The notes beneath the pieces were generated by a model. That model was not told the origin of the DNA and did not search any database. It saw only the letters and a list, made by a program, of their open reading frames with translations. A stretch of DNA of 64,000 bases from Glossina fuscipes (Eukaryota; Arthropoda; Insecta; Diptera; Glossinidae), in the NCBI RefSeq assembly GCF_014805625.2, contig NW_023998414.1, positions 38,894,575 through 38,958,574 of the forward strand, written 5' to 3'. Positions 48,800-62,204 of the stretch are shown piece after piece. Positions within the stretch are counted from its first letter, which is position 1. Each line of letters begins with the position of its first letter. The position numbers were made by a program, and so were the translations under genes.

Positions 48800-50860
48800 A
48801 TAAATCACTTGTTGCCACTCGTCGCAATTTATCATTTTTTTTTTTTTTTTTGGAAAAGATTTCGTATTCATTTCGTATTTGTACGTCAGATATTGATTAC
48901 TGCTTGATATATATGAAAATAGGGTTTTGTTTGGAAATGTTATCGTGTCACTGAGCTAACTGGATTGATCCGAATTTTCCGCATAAAGCATTTAGATAGA
49001 GGTTTTTGCAAAGATGGAACCTAAAATCCACATGTTAGCCAACTGATCGGAGGAAAATACCTGATATGTTCGATTTCGCCTTCGACTGCTCCGATATTCC
49101 CGCACATAGTTTGGATCACTTCCCGTTGAATATCAATTTCAAGACAGTTCTTCAAAACTTCTCAGTTAAATACATTAGTCGACAATTGTCAAACTGAGAT
49201 TGGAATTTTCAGGGACTGAATCCATAACAACTTAAATCTTCGTCTGAGTTCGCAAAGCACTTTTACAATTCATGATACGGTAGATGATGTTATAAATCTT
49301 ATTCAGAACGATGGTTTTATCATTCCTGCCACAAGCTCTGGATGAGTCCAGATCTTCAAATAATTGCGTTAGCTTTGCAGTAAGACAAATGGTCAGAAAG
49401 AAAGAGAGATTGAGAAGATAATTCCTAAAGATGAATAGAGTTTCGAGCAATTTTGATGAATATTACTTATGGAGAGCTACCAAGTCTATTAAACGATCGA
49501 CCAGCCGAGTTGTTTCCTTAAGAGGGAGAAAGTGGAAAACTTTGTTAATTATCTAAAAGAAATCTTTTGTAAGATGCCAAGCACAGAAGGAATATTAGAA
49601 CAATTAGACAGCCCCCCCTACCTAATGGCTCGGCCTATCGGACATATATCACTTGATTCGAAATTCTTTGAATTTAGCAAACTAATATTTAGTAAAGTGG
49701 AATGAAGCCAAGAAGCCAAGAAGCCTTTCTCATCTAAGACTCTCACCGTCTTAACAATATGTTAAGATTGAATCACTTTTCAACTTAATGCAAACTGGTC
49801 GCTAAACTAAGTGAGCTCGCATAGATCAATTAGTTTACAGCTAACGTTTTCTAAAAGATTGACAAGAATATATCTACGAAGCTTACACCCATTTCTAGGA
49901 CAGCAATCTATTATTGCCGATTACTAGTTTAGTTTCAGGAATAAATAAACATGAAGGTGCATTCCAAGACGTGGACAAGGTCCAGCTCCAATGTGTTTGC
50001 CGGTTAAATGCTATTTACGAGACAGATATTCCCAAGCTAAAGCTGTCGAATCATAGATCCAATTGAAGTCTCTCTTTGAAACGCTCGCTGCTTAATTTTT
50101 CGAAGAAGGGAATGATCATGATTCCACTTTGTGCTGTGGGCTGTGTTTAAAGTAGTCTTTCCCACTGTATTGTGGGATAGATAGTACAATGCCCTGCAGT
50201 CAATATAATCTTTTTCTATCCTGGACGCCTCACAATTTGTATTCTTATGAATTGCGTTTTTGCCGTTGCCTCATCTACGCAGTGATGGCTCTTTAAAGTG
50301 ATTGTTCAATTTTTGCGGAATCACGTAAAGCTTTGGAGCTTTATCTGGGCGTTCCGAAATTAATGATGATCGAGAAACGATCACTTCCATATAGATTCTT
50401 CAATACTGATTGTACCGTAACGATATGCCTCCGAGACGCCTCTACGGGTGAAAGTCTCTGTCGTCGTTTAACAATATCACGTTTGAATATGGCAACAATT
50501 TTTCGATAGTCTTAACTCCCGGACTTCAAATGGCAGAGCAGATCAATTGGTAATCCATGTATTAAAAGCGTCTGGGTAAGAAGTCTGACTCTGTAAGGAG
50601 GTGAGATCACTTAGTGAAAAAGTTGACTTGTACGGCATGCTAACTTTCTTTTTTCTTTCTTTCGTTTAGATATCATAGTTGTTTTTGTTGTTATATAATT
50701 AACTATGTTATATTCCACAATATGCTTCTTATTGTTAGCATCAATGACAGGCACACAAACATTATTTGTAGTCGAAACAATACTCTTAGTCTTGCTGACA
50801 ACAACACGTACCCAAATAAATTAAATGCAATTAGAAGTGCATCTATTAGTCTCAAGCGAT
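48800..50860. other. stretch with no recognised gene
   Basis: Unique sequence with slightly higher GC than the AT-rich blocks. No frame longer than about 86 codons and no known motif. It may contain older eroded mobile DNA. Confidence 0.45.
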
Positions 50861-50867
50861 AATTTCA

Positions 50868-50908
50868 TTCTCTCTCTCTCTCTATCTCTCTCTCTCTCTC
50901 TCTCTCTT
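50868..50908. repeat. (CT)n microsatellite
   Basis: About 40 bases of CT units with one TA interruption. Confidence 0.9.
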
Positions 50909-51185
50909 TACCTACAAATTGGAGGTATGTTAGGATAGCTTTTGAAAATGATCTCGATCACATGCACACACATCTACAGTGTAATACATGAACGGAGAAC
51001 CTATTTTTGCTGTCAAAAGGGACAAAGGTTCTGTTGATAGCTCGCTACCCGTAGATATGACGATAAAAACTTTTACATACATTTTATGGTTAATTGCACG
51101 TTTTCTGTAGAAAAATGCACAAAAATAATCACGCCCACTTAATATAATATAGACTATCGAAGTTTAATTTTTCTCTTTTTTTGAT

Positions 51186-51212
51186 CTTCTTCTTCTTCTT
51201 CTTCTTCTTCTT
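51186..51212. repeat. (TTC)n microsatellite
   Basis: Eight to nine TTC units next to the dispersed repeat copy. Confidence 0.88.
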
Positions 51213-51279
51213 TCTTTACGAACGCAGTGGGCAGGAAAGTTGCGTTCACGACCTAATACAATTTTTGTACTTGCTATAC

Positions 51280-51765
51280 CCACCCTCGAAGGATGGCGAT
51301 GGTATATTTATTTTGTTAAAGCGTTCGCATCAAACACATTCGCTCGGAAGGCAGTTGCAGAGACCTCATCATCAAGTAAAGAAAATTCTTTTTTTCCGGG
51401 TTTGTCTTCTTTTCCCAAGCGAAAGGTAATGGGTACAAGAGATTTGATTTACTCTACGCCACTTATGGTACAGTGTGTATTAACCCTAGAAGGCCTTGAG
51501 ATAGGCCCAACTTTTGTTATAGCGCTTGTCGGCCCGCTAAGCTTGTCCGGCCGCCAGTCTGTCGTTCGATGCCTGTCGATGCGGTTCTTAGTTCAATCTG
51601 CAATTATTGATAGAGTTTGAAGAAATTTGGTTTACCCACGCCCGAGTACTCACGGCAATGAAAATCATTTAAGAACGCTTAACATAATTCTTCATAACGA
51701 AGTGTTGTTGGGTATTTAATGATCGGTCATGGCCGACTATAATGTTTTTACTTGTTCTTTCTTAT
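51280..51765 (-). repeat. dispersed fly repeat copy, minus orientation
   Basis: The right end, read on the minus strand, is CAAGTAAAAACATTATAGTC, GGCCATGACCGA and then ATACCC. This is the same terminus as the 34560 copy (CAAGTAAGAAAATTATATTC, GGTCGTAACCGA, ATACCC). The left end has CTATACCCACCCTCGAAGGA. The 126-codon frame at 51240-51620 lies in this repeat and shows no known domain, so I do not call it a gene. The internal GACAGACGGACATG block is not clear here, so this may be a sister family sharing only ends. Confidence 0.6.
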
Positions 51766-53665
51766 CCTAGATGTCCAAGTCTTTATTTATTTCTCGCTTT
51801 CTCTAATTTAGCTGAGGTTTAATGCCTAAGCTTTTCGTTTGCTTCAACGTTTCTATTATGTACACATACTTCTTTAATTTGAAGTGAAATTGTACATGTA
51901 GCCGGAATTACTTAAAACATGATGATAATACATGCATTCAAGTTTCAATAAGATACGAATACAGTAAGAGTTCTTTGCAGAAGGCAGCCATGGTCGCGCA
52001 TATCTGCTACAAAAGCCTGCGCTATCGCTATCGATTTGATTTCAAATTATGTCGATTTTGTTGTGATTTCAATTTTACATTATGCCGTAATATTTTGAGG
52101 TTAGGTCATTTTTTTTTTTTTTTTGAGCTTTTAACTTGTCAAAAACAAGTTTTTTGCTTTAGTAAAAAAAAAATCTGTTCTCCGGCCGCAGTTTCGACAA
52201 CGTGGAATTATAAACGCTGGAGCGAATTTTCCCTTCGCAAGCAATGGGGTCCTATGTTATATGTCATTTTAGGAAATTTTCGAATTTCCGAGTTATGAGG
52301 AAAGATTTGCCCGTCAATTGAAACGTTTTCCTGCCTGGGTCCTAATGTGTATGGAGGAGAAAATAAATATTATGTCATTCTTTTTCGTTGCGCCTTCCTT
52401 TCTCTTTAAAAATTCGAGAAAATTCGAGATTCAGTTTAGCTAAATCAGCGGAAGCCAAACGTTCAATGCGGGCCGATTTCTTTTATGAGCGATCTTGTGC
52501 TTTTCATTTCAAAAGGTCAAGGCAACATGTTATCGCAAATTGTCGGAAGTATAAAGAGCGTCCGTAAGAGGAAGGCGGAAGAGGAGGCTGCACCTACCTC
52601 GGAACATTACAATTAATAGATAAATTGTGTTGGTTTTTTCTTTTGGCGAAATTTTTTACTAGAAAAACTTTGCAAAGTATTATGGTTACCTACGAGATTA
52701 GCGGCGAAATATCGCGGATTGAATGACGACTCTAACTCTTTCATTCTTTCTATACGTACGCGTATACGTGAAGATAAATTAAATAATAATAAAATATTTA
52801 ACAAAACCGCATAATTTACATTTATTTTGAAAAGAGAAAAATGGGAAGTTTGTTTTTTTATATCATTTCCTCATTTCCCCTCCTCTCCGTTGCCGATGGA
52901 AAAGAAACAAAAAAAAAAAAAACAAAGAGAGAAAAGGATAAACTTTGTAAATCTTACACTGTTTAAAAATAAAACTCTTTTGTAAACTTTTTGATAATAT
53001 TTGCACACGAAAAACTTTTGTCTTACAAAACTCGCACATAGTCACACATACGTACACACTTTCGTATACTAAGATATAAATTTTAATTATCTTCATTAGC
53101 CATTAAAGAAAAAGCTAAGAAAAAGAAAATTTACATTCAGTTAAAATGACATAGTGGATACCTTTCGGATATGAGATATAAATGGTTATAAAAAAAAAAA
53201 AAAGGCAAAAAGAAATTTCTATACGAATTTCTATATCGTTATAGGTAAGAACTGAAATCGCAAAGTAACGTAAACTTAAAACCTAAAAGCAAGGAGCGAA
53301 GAATTCTCCCCAATTCTGCAGAACTTACTAAGTCTAGATTTTGAGTAAATTTTGGTCAACAGCATCTCCATTAATACGAGGAATAATTTTATCCGAGACT
53401 GATTTGATTCAGTCCACGAAATGTTTCTATTTCCGTTAGAAAAACTATGGGAATGCCAGGTTAGATCCGATGAAAACCCAAGAAACAGGTATCTCTGATA
53501 GATAGCAAGCAGATTGATCGGTTGACTGATTTTACAATGAAGAGATACCACAAGGCTTCTTCCTATCCAATCTCACATAGGACGCTTTATTGACTTTCGA
53601 TTAACCACAATGTTGTACTCACTCTTTGTTTTATCAATCAATCCCCATGCAAATCGTTATTTATA

Positions 53666-53712
<47 letters not shown>

Positions 53713-54180
53713 GAAAGAAGAACAATTTCGTTGACGTGATGGCAATTTAATCTTTGTAGCGGTAATCGATGTTGAAAGTGATATAATATATTATAAAGAA
53801 GATAAGATATTGCGGTTCGAAGAGAGTTCGAGCCTCGTGAAAGGGCTTAGTATCACGCACGTTCTATTTTGATGTTTAAATGATTAATTGAACATTCACC
53901 GCTCATAAGAAACGTGTAACTAACAAAATTATATCCCCGAGCATTAAGATATCTGCGAAAGAGAATCAAGTAAAGTCCCTTACATTCAAGGTGACTAATG
54001 CATCAAAGATGTGCGCTGTATGCCGGACCAGGAAGTAAATCGACGCAAATTGCCTCGCATCAATTCTCAAAATTTCCGCTTATCGAACTGTCTAGACTTT
54101 GACTTTGCAGTCGGGCTATCCAGATATCGAGTACTAACTCGATACTACTCAAAGTAGTTCGGTCCAAGAAGATTTTTGCA
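51766..54180. other. stretch with no recognised gene
   Basis: Unique AT-rich sequence. The 107-codon frame at 51975-52298 contains poly-Phe from a T run and has no known domain. A (CT)n-(TA)n compound repeat lies at 53667-53706. A GAGTTCGAGCCTC block near 53825-53840 resembles a B box but has no A box. Confidence 0.45.
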
Positions 54181-54702
54181 ATGTCCACGTCATCATTGGG
54201 CAAAAAAATGTTATCAAACGTACGAAACGAAGAGCAAAAGTTATATACCCTCGTAACACAAGCGTATTTAACACATATCGACCGAACCTTTGGCAATTAT
54301 TTTCAAGTCCAGAAAATATATTTGATATTCGGTATTGAAGTCTCTCAAGTAGAGGCGATAAAATATTCAGTCATTTGTTCCAGATGCCGGCGCTTGAAGC
54401 GAAACAACACTGTGTTTACACTTTCACAGGGACGGATGCAAGCTAAGCTGTGTAAAATGAATTTATGTTTAATCAAAACTCGACCATTTCTCAATTTTAA
54501 GTGCGGCGGTCGGTTTTCTAAAAAATTCACATTCCCGGCGTACGAGAATGTTTCGATAGCTCGCGAATTTATCGATTACGCACTTTGCTCAAGATTACGA
54601 TATTTTTTAGGATATTCTTTTTCTTCTAACCTAACGGAAGATTTCTTAACTCTTGAGATCAATGTAAAAAGCGAAACCTCAACCATATATATAATCTGCT
54701 GA
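54181..54702 (+). CDS. unassigned 173-codon open frame
   Basis: The longest uninterrupted frame outside the mucin-like exon, apart from the assembly gaps. The predicted protein is mixed in composition, with several Cys (CSRCRRLKRNN, KCGGRF) and no recognisable domain, signal peptide or membrane segment. It has no obvious splice partners, and base content is like the surroundings. A frame this long can arise by chance in 64 kb, so I give it low weight as a gene. Confidence 0.15.
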   Translation: MSTSSLGKKMLSNVRNEEQKLYTLVTQAYLTHIDRTFGNYFQVQKIYLIFGIEVSQVEAIKYSVICSRCRRLKRNNTVFTLSQGRMQAKLCKMNLCLIKTRPFLNFKCGGRFSKKFTFPAYENVSIAREFIDYALCSRLRYFLGYSFSSNLTEDFLTLEINVKSETSTIYIIC

Positions 54703-56147
54703 GAGTTGGCAGAAATCCCGACATTGTAGCATATAATGATTGATAATTGGGTCGAGATAATTTTATCGAATTGTGTTTTCTTTCAAGGAGTGCGCTGATC
54801 GGCCCCATTTTCGAGGGCTCTAGAGTAACGAATGCTTTTCTTTCATGCAGATCAACGTTTCAAATGTCAGTTCGCCATTTGCCTTGAAGTCAGTGTCCAG
54901 TGTCCGTAGAAAATGATAATTAACGTAATTTTACTTTTTCAGTCTTTTGCTAGGATGACTTGAAAAACTAAGGATGCAAGAGGAAAAGATTAATAAGAAA
55001 GAGATTGAGAACTTGTAGTGTGATGGAAGAGGTTTCGTGCAGTCTAACAGAATCGATATTATTGCGCAATCTTAGGCTTTATAGATGCAAGCAAAAGGAT
55101 TTTAATGTGGTCAACTATTTGCCTAAGTAAAATAGTATACTAGGGTGTAGATAGATGTGTTAAGAGCATCTAGAGTAGGGAATAAAAATCCCCCTCGCCC
55201 CCCAACCCAGAAAAAAAGAACTCCTTACAATGAATTTTGAACATCTACGCGTTAGATATTAAATGTACAAAGAGTTAGTGTAGTATTGTTAAAATAAGTG
55301 AAATCGAGAGATCGAAGAGAGGTAAAGATGGACTTAAGGCATAATCTAGACATTCATCAATTATTTTATTGTTGCATTATTTATTTATTTATTTTTTTTT
55401 CGTTTATTTTCATTCTGTGCTGCTGTAATGTTGCAATGCTGCAAATGGACGGATAAAGTTAGTACACTTTGGCAATCGCAGGTGTTAAAAGTTACTAACA
55501 ACCGATGAAGAAACTTTGATATTCCAAGATAAATATTTTGTGAAGATTTAGAAGTCGTTTTAACTATTCAAACTCAAGTATTTTAACATTATAAAGAGTA
55601 AAGAGAGTGGCCGGTAGTGTGAAGAAAGGCAGAAAGTAAGGCAGGCAGGCAGGTAGGCAGGCAGGAAGGAAGAAAGGAAAGAAGTAAAAGATGTAAAAGA
55701 TGTAGGAAGAAGATGAAAGAAAGGAAAAGGCAACTAACTATAGTTATAAAATAGCTACCAGAGAAGGGCAGGCTTATAATCAAAATTGTAGTATTTTGAT
55801 GATGTAATTAAACAATTCTTATTAAGTGTAATTTATACAAATAACAGATTCCTGTTCAACATATTTTTTTTTTTGGCAAAAATCTATGCTTAGTCTTACG
55901 CTCACGCGCTTATGCGCAACTACATACAATTTATATGAAATGTTTTTTAATTAATTTGGGTAAGAAGTTCTGAAAAGTGTGATTATAGTAAACTTTGTTG
56001 CTTTTATTAGTATAAATATGTGTTTGTAGTTACAATGAAAAGTATTCCACTAATACTATATTATAATGTAACTAACGGTAACCATGTGCATGAGTATGTA
56101 AATTAGGTTAGCTAGCTGACTGAATTTAAAATAAATTATATGCCATA

Positions 56148-56184
56148 ACACCACACCACACCACACCACACCACACCACACCAC
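56148..56184. repeat. (ACACC)n pentamer microsatellite
   Basis: About seven perfect pentamer units, unusual in GC content for this window. Confidence 0.9.
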
Positions 56185-57944
56185 TTCACACATCACACCG
56201 TGCCAAACTGTTGAGAGTATTTCGAGTTTTTCATTCGATTTGCAACTCTATGCGACCACCTACCTACCTATCTACCTACGAGTAATATGAAAGAAAAAGT
56301 AAATACTCAGTGTCAATTATTTTGGCGATTTTCAAAACTTCCACGCTTCAACTCATCAAAAAACATTAAAACATTTTAACCCTAGACTTATACACGATTG
56401 CCATTTACGAGCTAATTGGGGAAATAAAATAAGCAAACGAACAAACAAATTGTTGCAGTTACACAAATAGAAGATAGGCAGCTGAAATTTGATTATGATA
56501 TTCAAAAGTAGGCGTGATTTGAAGTTTTCAGATACACACAGAGAAGAAACTAAAACAGCCTCAAACCGTCGCTTATATCTCGCGATCAACTGCTACCTTG
56601 CACCTGCATGTTCGGTGCGGTTCCCTTCTATTTCGGCTTCGTATCATCGAAAAGAATTACATAGCAAATAGGAATAACGTAATAGATGGGCTTTCGTAAG
56701 AACAAAAGCATTAACGATATCCACTCCCTCAACCCGTTGCATCTAGAAATCTTGAATGTTGATGAATCAACAAACGAATGCAAGCAATAGGCTGCGGGAT
56801 AAGTCGAAAGGCATAAAATTATTGGCAAAGCCCGATAATATGATACGATACACATCGTAGCTCCTTCACGGTAGGAAGGATGAACCGTCTGCGTCTGGAT
56901 GAAAAAGCATCCAATAAAGTGGTTTGCCAGCCTCACACAAAAAACAAGTAGAGCGCTTGGGTGTCACGCTCTTGTTAAGCATCAGATACTTTTTCTACTC
57001 ATTACTTTTACCATTTATTGGGACGGTGTCAAACAATCAATATTTATAGCAGAGCGTTTCTTGCAGGGTCGTCAACTGGCAATTTTCGCATTGGCTTGTC
57101 GCTGAGCAAGGCAAAGTGGATTAAAACTTAATTAAATGCGCGGGTTAGCAAATAACTGTAATTCAAAACTTGGCTATAACTGATGATCGATGATTTTGAG
57201 CAATTTCTCAAGATAACCATAAAGTGATGGCAGAGAACACCGCCTACCAACCATAAATTCATATTACCATGGACTCATAGCGGGAATATTTTTTCATTCC
57301 TTCTCGGCGTCTTATTGTACGTATAGCGCGGAGGGATTGTGAAGTTTGCAAACACGGATTCAAATTCAAATCGTTCAAAGCGTTCGGAAAGTATGCGGTC
57401 ACAACGATACGTATTTTACGGTTAAGCTGATTGTTAAAAATTTGTGCTCCATTGAAGATATTAGTTTCGAAGTGTGGCGCGAACATTTTGAATATGACTG
57501 GATATTTAAGATTCGCGATAAGCGCGCATACAATTTTTTTTGCTTGTTTTCAAAATAAATTTCATAATTTTCTTTCTTGCATTTATTGCCTTTGCCTTCG
57601 CCTGTGCCTGTGCCTGTGCTTGTTGCCGACTTGAGCATTTGAATATAATTCACAGCTTTTGGTTAGGTGATGATAACTCATTCTTTTCGTTCGCATTATA
57701 ATTCTTTAATAATAGAAGACATCTTGTGCATAGAGACCATGTTCCTTTAGAGTGTAATATTTGAATCAAGACTTTTTTAAGCAAAAAAAAAAAAAAAAAA
57801 AAATTGTTTATAATTTTTATCACGTATTTTCATGTCGTGCAATACGAATTGCAGAGAGTTAGTTAAAGGAAAAAGGCGAAGAGAGAGAAAATTTATATAT
57901 TATTTAAAGATTAGATTAGCTTTGTTTGGAAATTGTCGCAGAGC

Positions 57945-57984
57945 GAAAGAAAAGAAAAGAAAAGAAAAGAAAAGAAAAGAAAGG
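57945..57984. repeat. (AAAGA)n pentamer microsatellite
   Basis: About eight AAAGA units with a final AAAGG variant. The Lys/Glu-rich start of the overlapping plus-strand frame is produced by it. Confidence 0.9.
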
Positions 57985-59111
57985 AAAAATTTGTGATATT
58001 AAAAAATCTGATCAAGCGTTTCTTACTCCAATTCATCTATGGAAGATCTGGTCGAAATTTGATTGCTGTTGATTGTTATTGCAAAAGAAATTCACTTCGA
58101 CTGCAATACATCCGTGCTGTGACAATTGAACTGGCAGCTATAGTTAAGAGGAAGTTTGGTAGCTTCGTTCACTGTAACCGTTTAATCGGATAGATATTCT
58201 CAAACTGCCGCCGGTTGTAGTTGAAGAAGTCGTTGAACTGTTTCTCGTCGTGTCAGCTCTGCTCTGTTTAAAAAATCATGTCAACGATTTCATTGGGCGT
58301 TACTGAGCGATCTGAAAATCTTGACGATAATTGAACTTAGCAAATGTTATCGCACGTTGCTTGCTCAAAAATGCGACAAATTTAAAATAACATCAACGAC
58401 GTACTTATCACTTACTATTCTTCTTTCCCGCTTGTGATTGCCTGTAAATTATTTCAATCTATTAGTTTGTAAGGATGGGGAATGAAAGGAACTTTTAACT
58501 GCATATAACTATACTATACACTATTAGCGCAACTTTTTTATCGGCTTACGTCCATGTAGTAGTTTAGGCTACCATATAAAGAGTCGATTGAGCACAGCAA
58601 GCCTATTTTCGTGTGTGTGTTCCAAAGCTAATGCAGAGATGCGGCTGAAATTGTACTTGAGGACTTATTAAACGATTCAGACGTCCCATTCTCATACACT
58701 TCCCATAAATATGCTAAATTACTATTACTATTCATCGATGTATGTAACATATAAATATATGTATATATAAAGTTTGTAAATTATTTTGCAAAACTTGTAT
58801 TCGTGTATCGCATAGCTATGGCTTTCTTTGCTAGTTAACACTTTTCCTTATCGGAAGACAAAGTAATTTTGCCGTTTCGTGTATATAGCATTTATACATG
58901 GATTTTATATGCGTCGATACAAATATTCCAAGATTTCTCTTGGTGTAGTAGGCCATGTTGTTTGTTTCAAAAGTTTAGTAATATCAAAGCGTATATATGT
59001 ATGTACGTATGTATGTAGCATGCAGGCACATACAAACATACATACACACACACGCACATGTATATATGTGTATCATGGTTGTCCAACCTTTCTAGTCGAT
59101 TGAACGGCATT

Positions 59112-59112
<1 letters not shown>

Positions 59113-59147
<35 letters not shown>
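59113..59147. repeat. 35-base poly-A tract
   Basis: Longest A homopolymer in the window. It could be a retrotransposed tail, but no retroelement body was recognised before it. Confidence 0.85.
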
Positions 59148-59148
<1 letters not shown>

Positions 59149-60884
59149 AAATTGCTGTAAGCGGCTTATTCGTAACACAAATCGTAGCTAAGATGAGTTA
59201 AAAAATAAAATCAAAAAAAAAAAACAAAATGATTATGAAAGGTGTCCATAATATCTTGTAGCTTGTACACCACAAAATAAATACGAAAGTCTTTTGCCAG
59301 TTTTGAAACTTATCTTCGCCAGATAATCGTTACGTTGTTAGATTAAAGTTTTCGCCTGTTAAGTATTTCTGGTAAAGGTTAAGGGCTGTTCGCCTCATCT
59401 CAATTTCAAGGGAAAAGCAAATGTTTTAACTGACACTATTCATACTTGTGGCTCACTATTTTGTTTTGTGATTTTTCATTAATACACATTTTGCTAATTA
59501 TTAGTTTTATATTGTGATTTTATCTTCTTTTTTTTTTTTTTTGTCAATGATTTTCGTATAACATTTTGTTAATAATCCGACAGTTTTTGTTAGTTTTGTT
59601 TAGCGAAATCTTAAAGTTAATTTTAAGTATCAGTTAGAGCGCAACTGAATGTTAAATGGATTTGCTGTTAACGGAAAGTTAAATTTATCTAAATTTCTCT
59701 GTTTCTTTTTTTTTTTTTTTTTTTTTTTTTTGTTTTGTTTAAAACGGGCGATAAGTTATGTTAAAGTGTGCGAGCTATCAGTTATTCTTTTAGCACTTGT
59801 TGACATGGCAAAGTGTGCCTCCAGCCATGACCTTATGTTTTACGAACATGTGTCCACTTTTAGTGCATTTATGATTAATAAGCTTTGCATTAAAACCCGG
59901 ACGGAATGACGAATGCAGCTAAATGAAATCGGAATTTGATTAAGTGAACAGCATTTTGTTAACGGATTGAAATTTTCATTAAATTATGGCTTAAATGGCG
60001 ATTGTAAGTGATACTTACTTTCAGTTCAGTAAAAGCAAAGTTGTGACATTGTGTGTGGCTTTCCTTGCTCCATCTTACCTATCAAGATAATTTGGATAAA
60101 TGTTAATTTGTGTGTGCGTGTGTGTGTATGTGTGTGTGTGTGTGTATTGGGTGCTGCCTAAACATGATAGATGTAATACATTTGAGAAATTAAAGAAAAA
60201 CTATCAATTTTTGGGGAATGGGGCGCGGGCGGTTTGGACATGCTTGGTCTATACAGATTTGAAACTGAAAAGCAAGAAAAGTTTAAAGCTATTACGAAAA
60301 AGGAAACGAGAGAAAATCCATTCTAAAGTTTTTTTTTTATTGCCGTCTATATATCAAGAGGACTCATATGTGCGGCACTATTAAACTTGCTTAAGTGTTA
60401 ACTCACACAAATATCTGCACAAATGGAGCAATTTAAATGGCTATGTATTTGTTTGTAAACACATAGCGTATAAGCGAAAATTTTTAAATAGTACCTCAAC
60501 AATATCCCGGGCAATACAATTTATGCAAAGAGTTTTACGATTTTAACAGCCTATGATGCCCTGGTAAGATCGATGATTCATTCATTCAACGAATTGATTG
60601 GCAACAAAAAAAAAAAATAATGTTTTGTAAAGTTGTGCAAATTCGATTGATTTTAATTATATATTATCGTTATCTTCATAACTGTATTGTGTATATATAA
60701 TATTTTTCATTTTTCCATATATTTTGCAAACTTTCTTAGCATATATTTTTAAAGGCGAAAACCCTTCTTGTGAACATAAGGAAAAGTAAACCTTAAGAGA
60801 ATTATATTTTATCCCCAACGTGGTTGCTCTACACAAAGGGCGAAAAAAAAACGAAAACAATTAAATTTTTGTATACTGTGCAAC

Positions 60885-61150
60885 ATTGGATGGGTGTGGT
60901 TGATTTTTTTCTATTTTCACACGGGGCATTTATCTGAGTTAAGGATTGCATTTAATGAGTAGCAAGCAAAAAACACGTGAAGCAAAAGGTTGCAAAGTCG
61001 TAGTCCTATCGATGTGGGGGGGCGCTGTAGACGGGCGTATCCTTTCACTAGTTTAGGCAATTTTTGATTTCTTTTGCAAATTTTCAGGCGAACAGGAGAA
61101 CGATTCTCAAACGATTCTACATAGTTGGGAACATGGACCGATGGACGAGG
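60885..61150 (+). repeat. dispersed fly repeat family copy
   Basis: Contains ATTGGATGGGTGTGGTTGAT, a TTTTTTCTATTTTCA block, CTTTTGCAAATTTTCAGGCG, GATTCTACATAGTTGGGAAC and ATGGACCGATGGACGA, close to the copy at 39655-40290. The right edge runs straight into coding sequence of a non-LTR retrotransposon. Confidence 0.75.
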
Positions 61151-61510
61151 CTACGCAGTTGTGGACAAACTCTCACTATAAAGCACATTCTCTGCGACTG
61201 CCTTAACTTCGCCTTGGCAAGAAGTATTATATTTGGACATTCGATTAACCTTTTGGACATTCTAAAACCAGTTTCAGAACAGACTATCAATACATTATAT
61301 AACTTTATTAAAACTACTACGCTCAGTATATAATGCACATTTATATAAATTAGAGCCGATAGCGTGTGTTGCTAGTGCTCAATGTCTTTTTTTTTTTTTG
61401 GTCTAAGAATTTATTTTATTAGTCTATAATTATAATAATATTTTATTTATTGAAAATTGAATATGATTTTCGTTGTAAATAAGTTTCTCTTTTCGATTCA
61501 ATAAACCTTT
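61145..61510 (+). mobile_element. non-LTR retrotransposon 3' end (C-terminal fragment)
   Basis: About 60 codons read LRSCGQTLTIKHILCDCLNF, then LLDILKPVSEQTINTLYNFI and a stop near 61333. The pattern C-G-x-x-x-T-x-x-H-I-L-x-x-C is the zinc-knuckle-like motif at the C-terminus of Jockey/R1-type ORF2 proteins, after the reverse transcriptase and RNase H regions. Those domains are absent here, so this is a 5'-truncated copy, the normal product of incomplete reverse transcription. An apparent 3' UTR follows with T- and A-rich sequence to about 61510 (ATAAACC near 61501). The end and any poly-A tail or target duplication are uncertain. Confidence 0.7.
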
Positions 61511-62166
61511 TAACTAATAATTTATCTCTTTACTATATGCCTATGATCAGCTCGTTTCCTTTAAATTTTCTCATAGACTGGCAATGATCGGAGTTACAAA
61601 AAAATATATAGTATTGATTAGTGTTTTGTTTTTTTCTTTTTTTCTTGAAATTTCATTTGGCGGATTGTGTGAAGAAATCGATCCAAAAGTGAAGGGAATA
61701 AATGAACAAATGGTCGTAAATAATAGTTTAATCATCAGGTATTAATATCAATAGGTAAAAGGAATAGATAGATATTGCTATCGTTTTATAAATATTTGAT
61801 GTTAAGCGCGCACATTTATAGATATATATATATATATATAGATGTAGGCGTTCGCCGTAGCAGATGCATTCGATGTAATTATTATTTGTTCTCTAATATG
61901 ATTTACGTTAATTTCAGCTATTTCAGCGCAAGTATACGAATGTATGTGTGTGTTTATACAATTGTCATTGATTTCATTTGTCATTCGTTTAAGGGAATAT
62001 TTAAACATACGTTTGCGTATTCATGTTTACAGACAGACGTAAATACCGACAGCAAGAGCAGTTCGATTAAAGCAAAGCACAACAACAATCTTTTATTAAT
62101 GTTTACTACAATTATCGGCCGCGTTATGTAATTACATATGAGTCAACATATAAGAGGGCACGCACG

Positions 62167-62204
<38 letters not shown>

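Larger units (their letters stand above)
54703..60880. other. gene-poor stretch with short tandem repeats
   Basis: No gene recognised. Frames of 60-102 codons match nothing I know. Tandem repeats include GGCA/GGAA tetramers (55638-55680), (ACACC)n (56148-56184), CCTGTG-type hexamers (57600-57622), (AAAGA)n (57945-57984), a 35-base poly-A (59113-59147), poly-T (59708-59730) and (GT)n (60109-60144). Confidence 0.5.

Noticed and set aside
51240..51620. 126-codon plus-strand frame
   Set aside because: Overlaps a repeat copy; no domain, and Ser-rich sequence from a repeat-like region.
53820..53850. B-box-like GAGTTCGAGCCTC
   Set aside because: No A box at the expected distance and no tRNA fold seen.
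56148..56184. (ACACC)n as a telomere-like repeat
   Set aside because: Short, internal and not a known insect telomere unit; an ordinary microsatellite is simpler.
54181..58200. Endosymbiont or viral insertion
   Set aside because: Composition and frames do not differ from the fly background and no bacterial or viral gene could be recognised.
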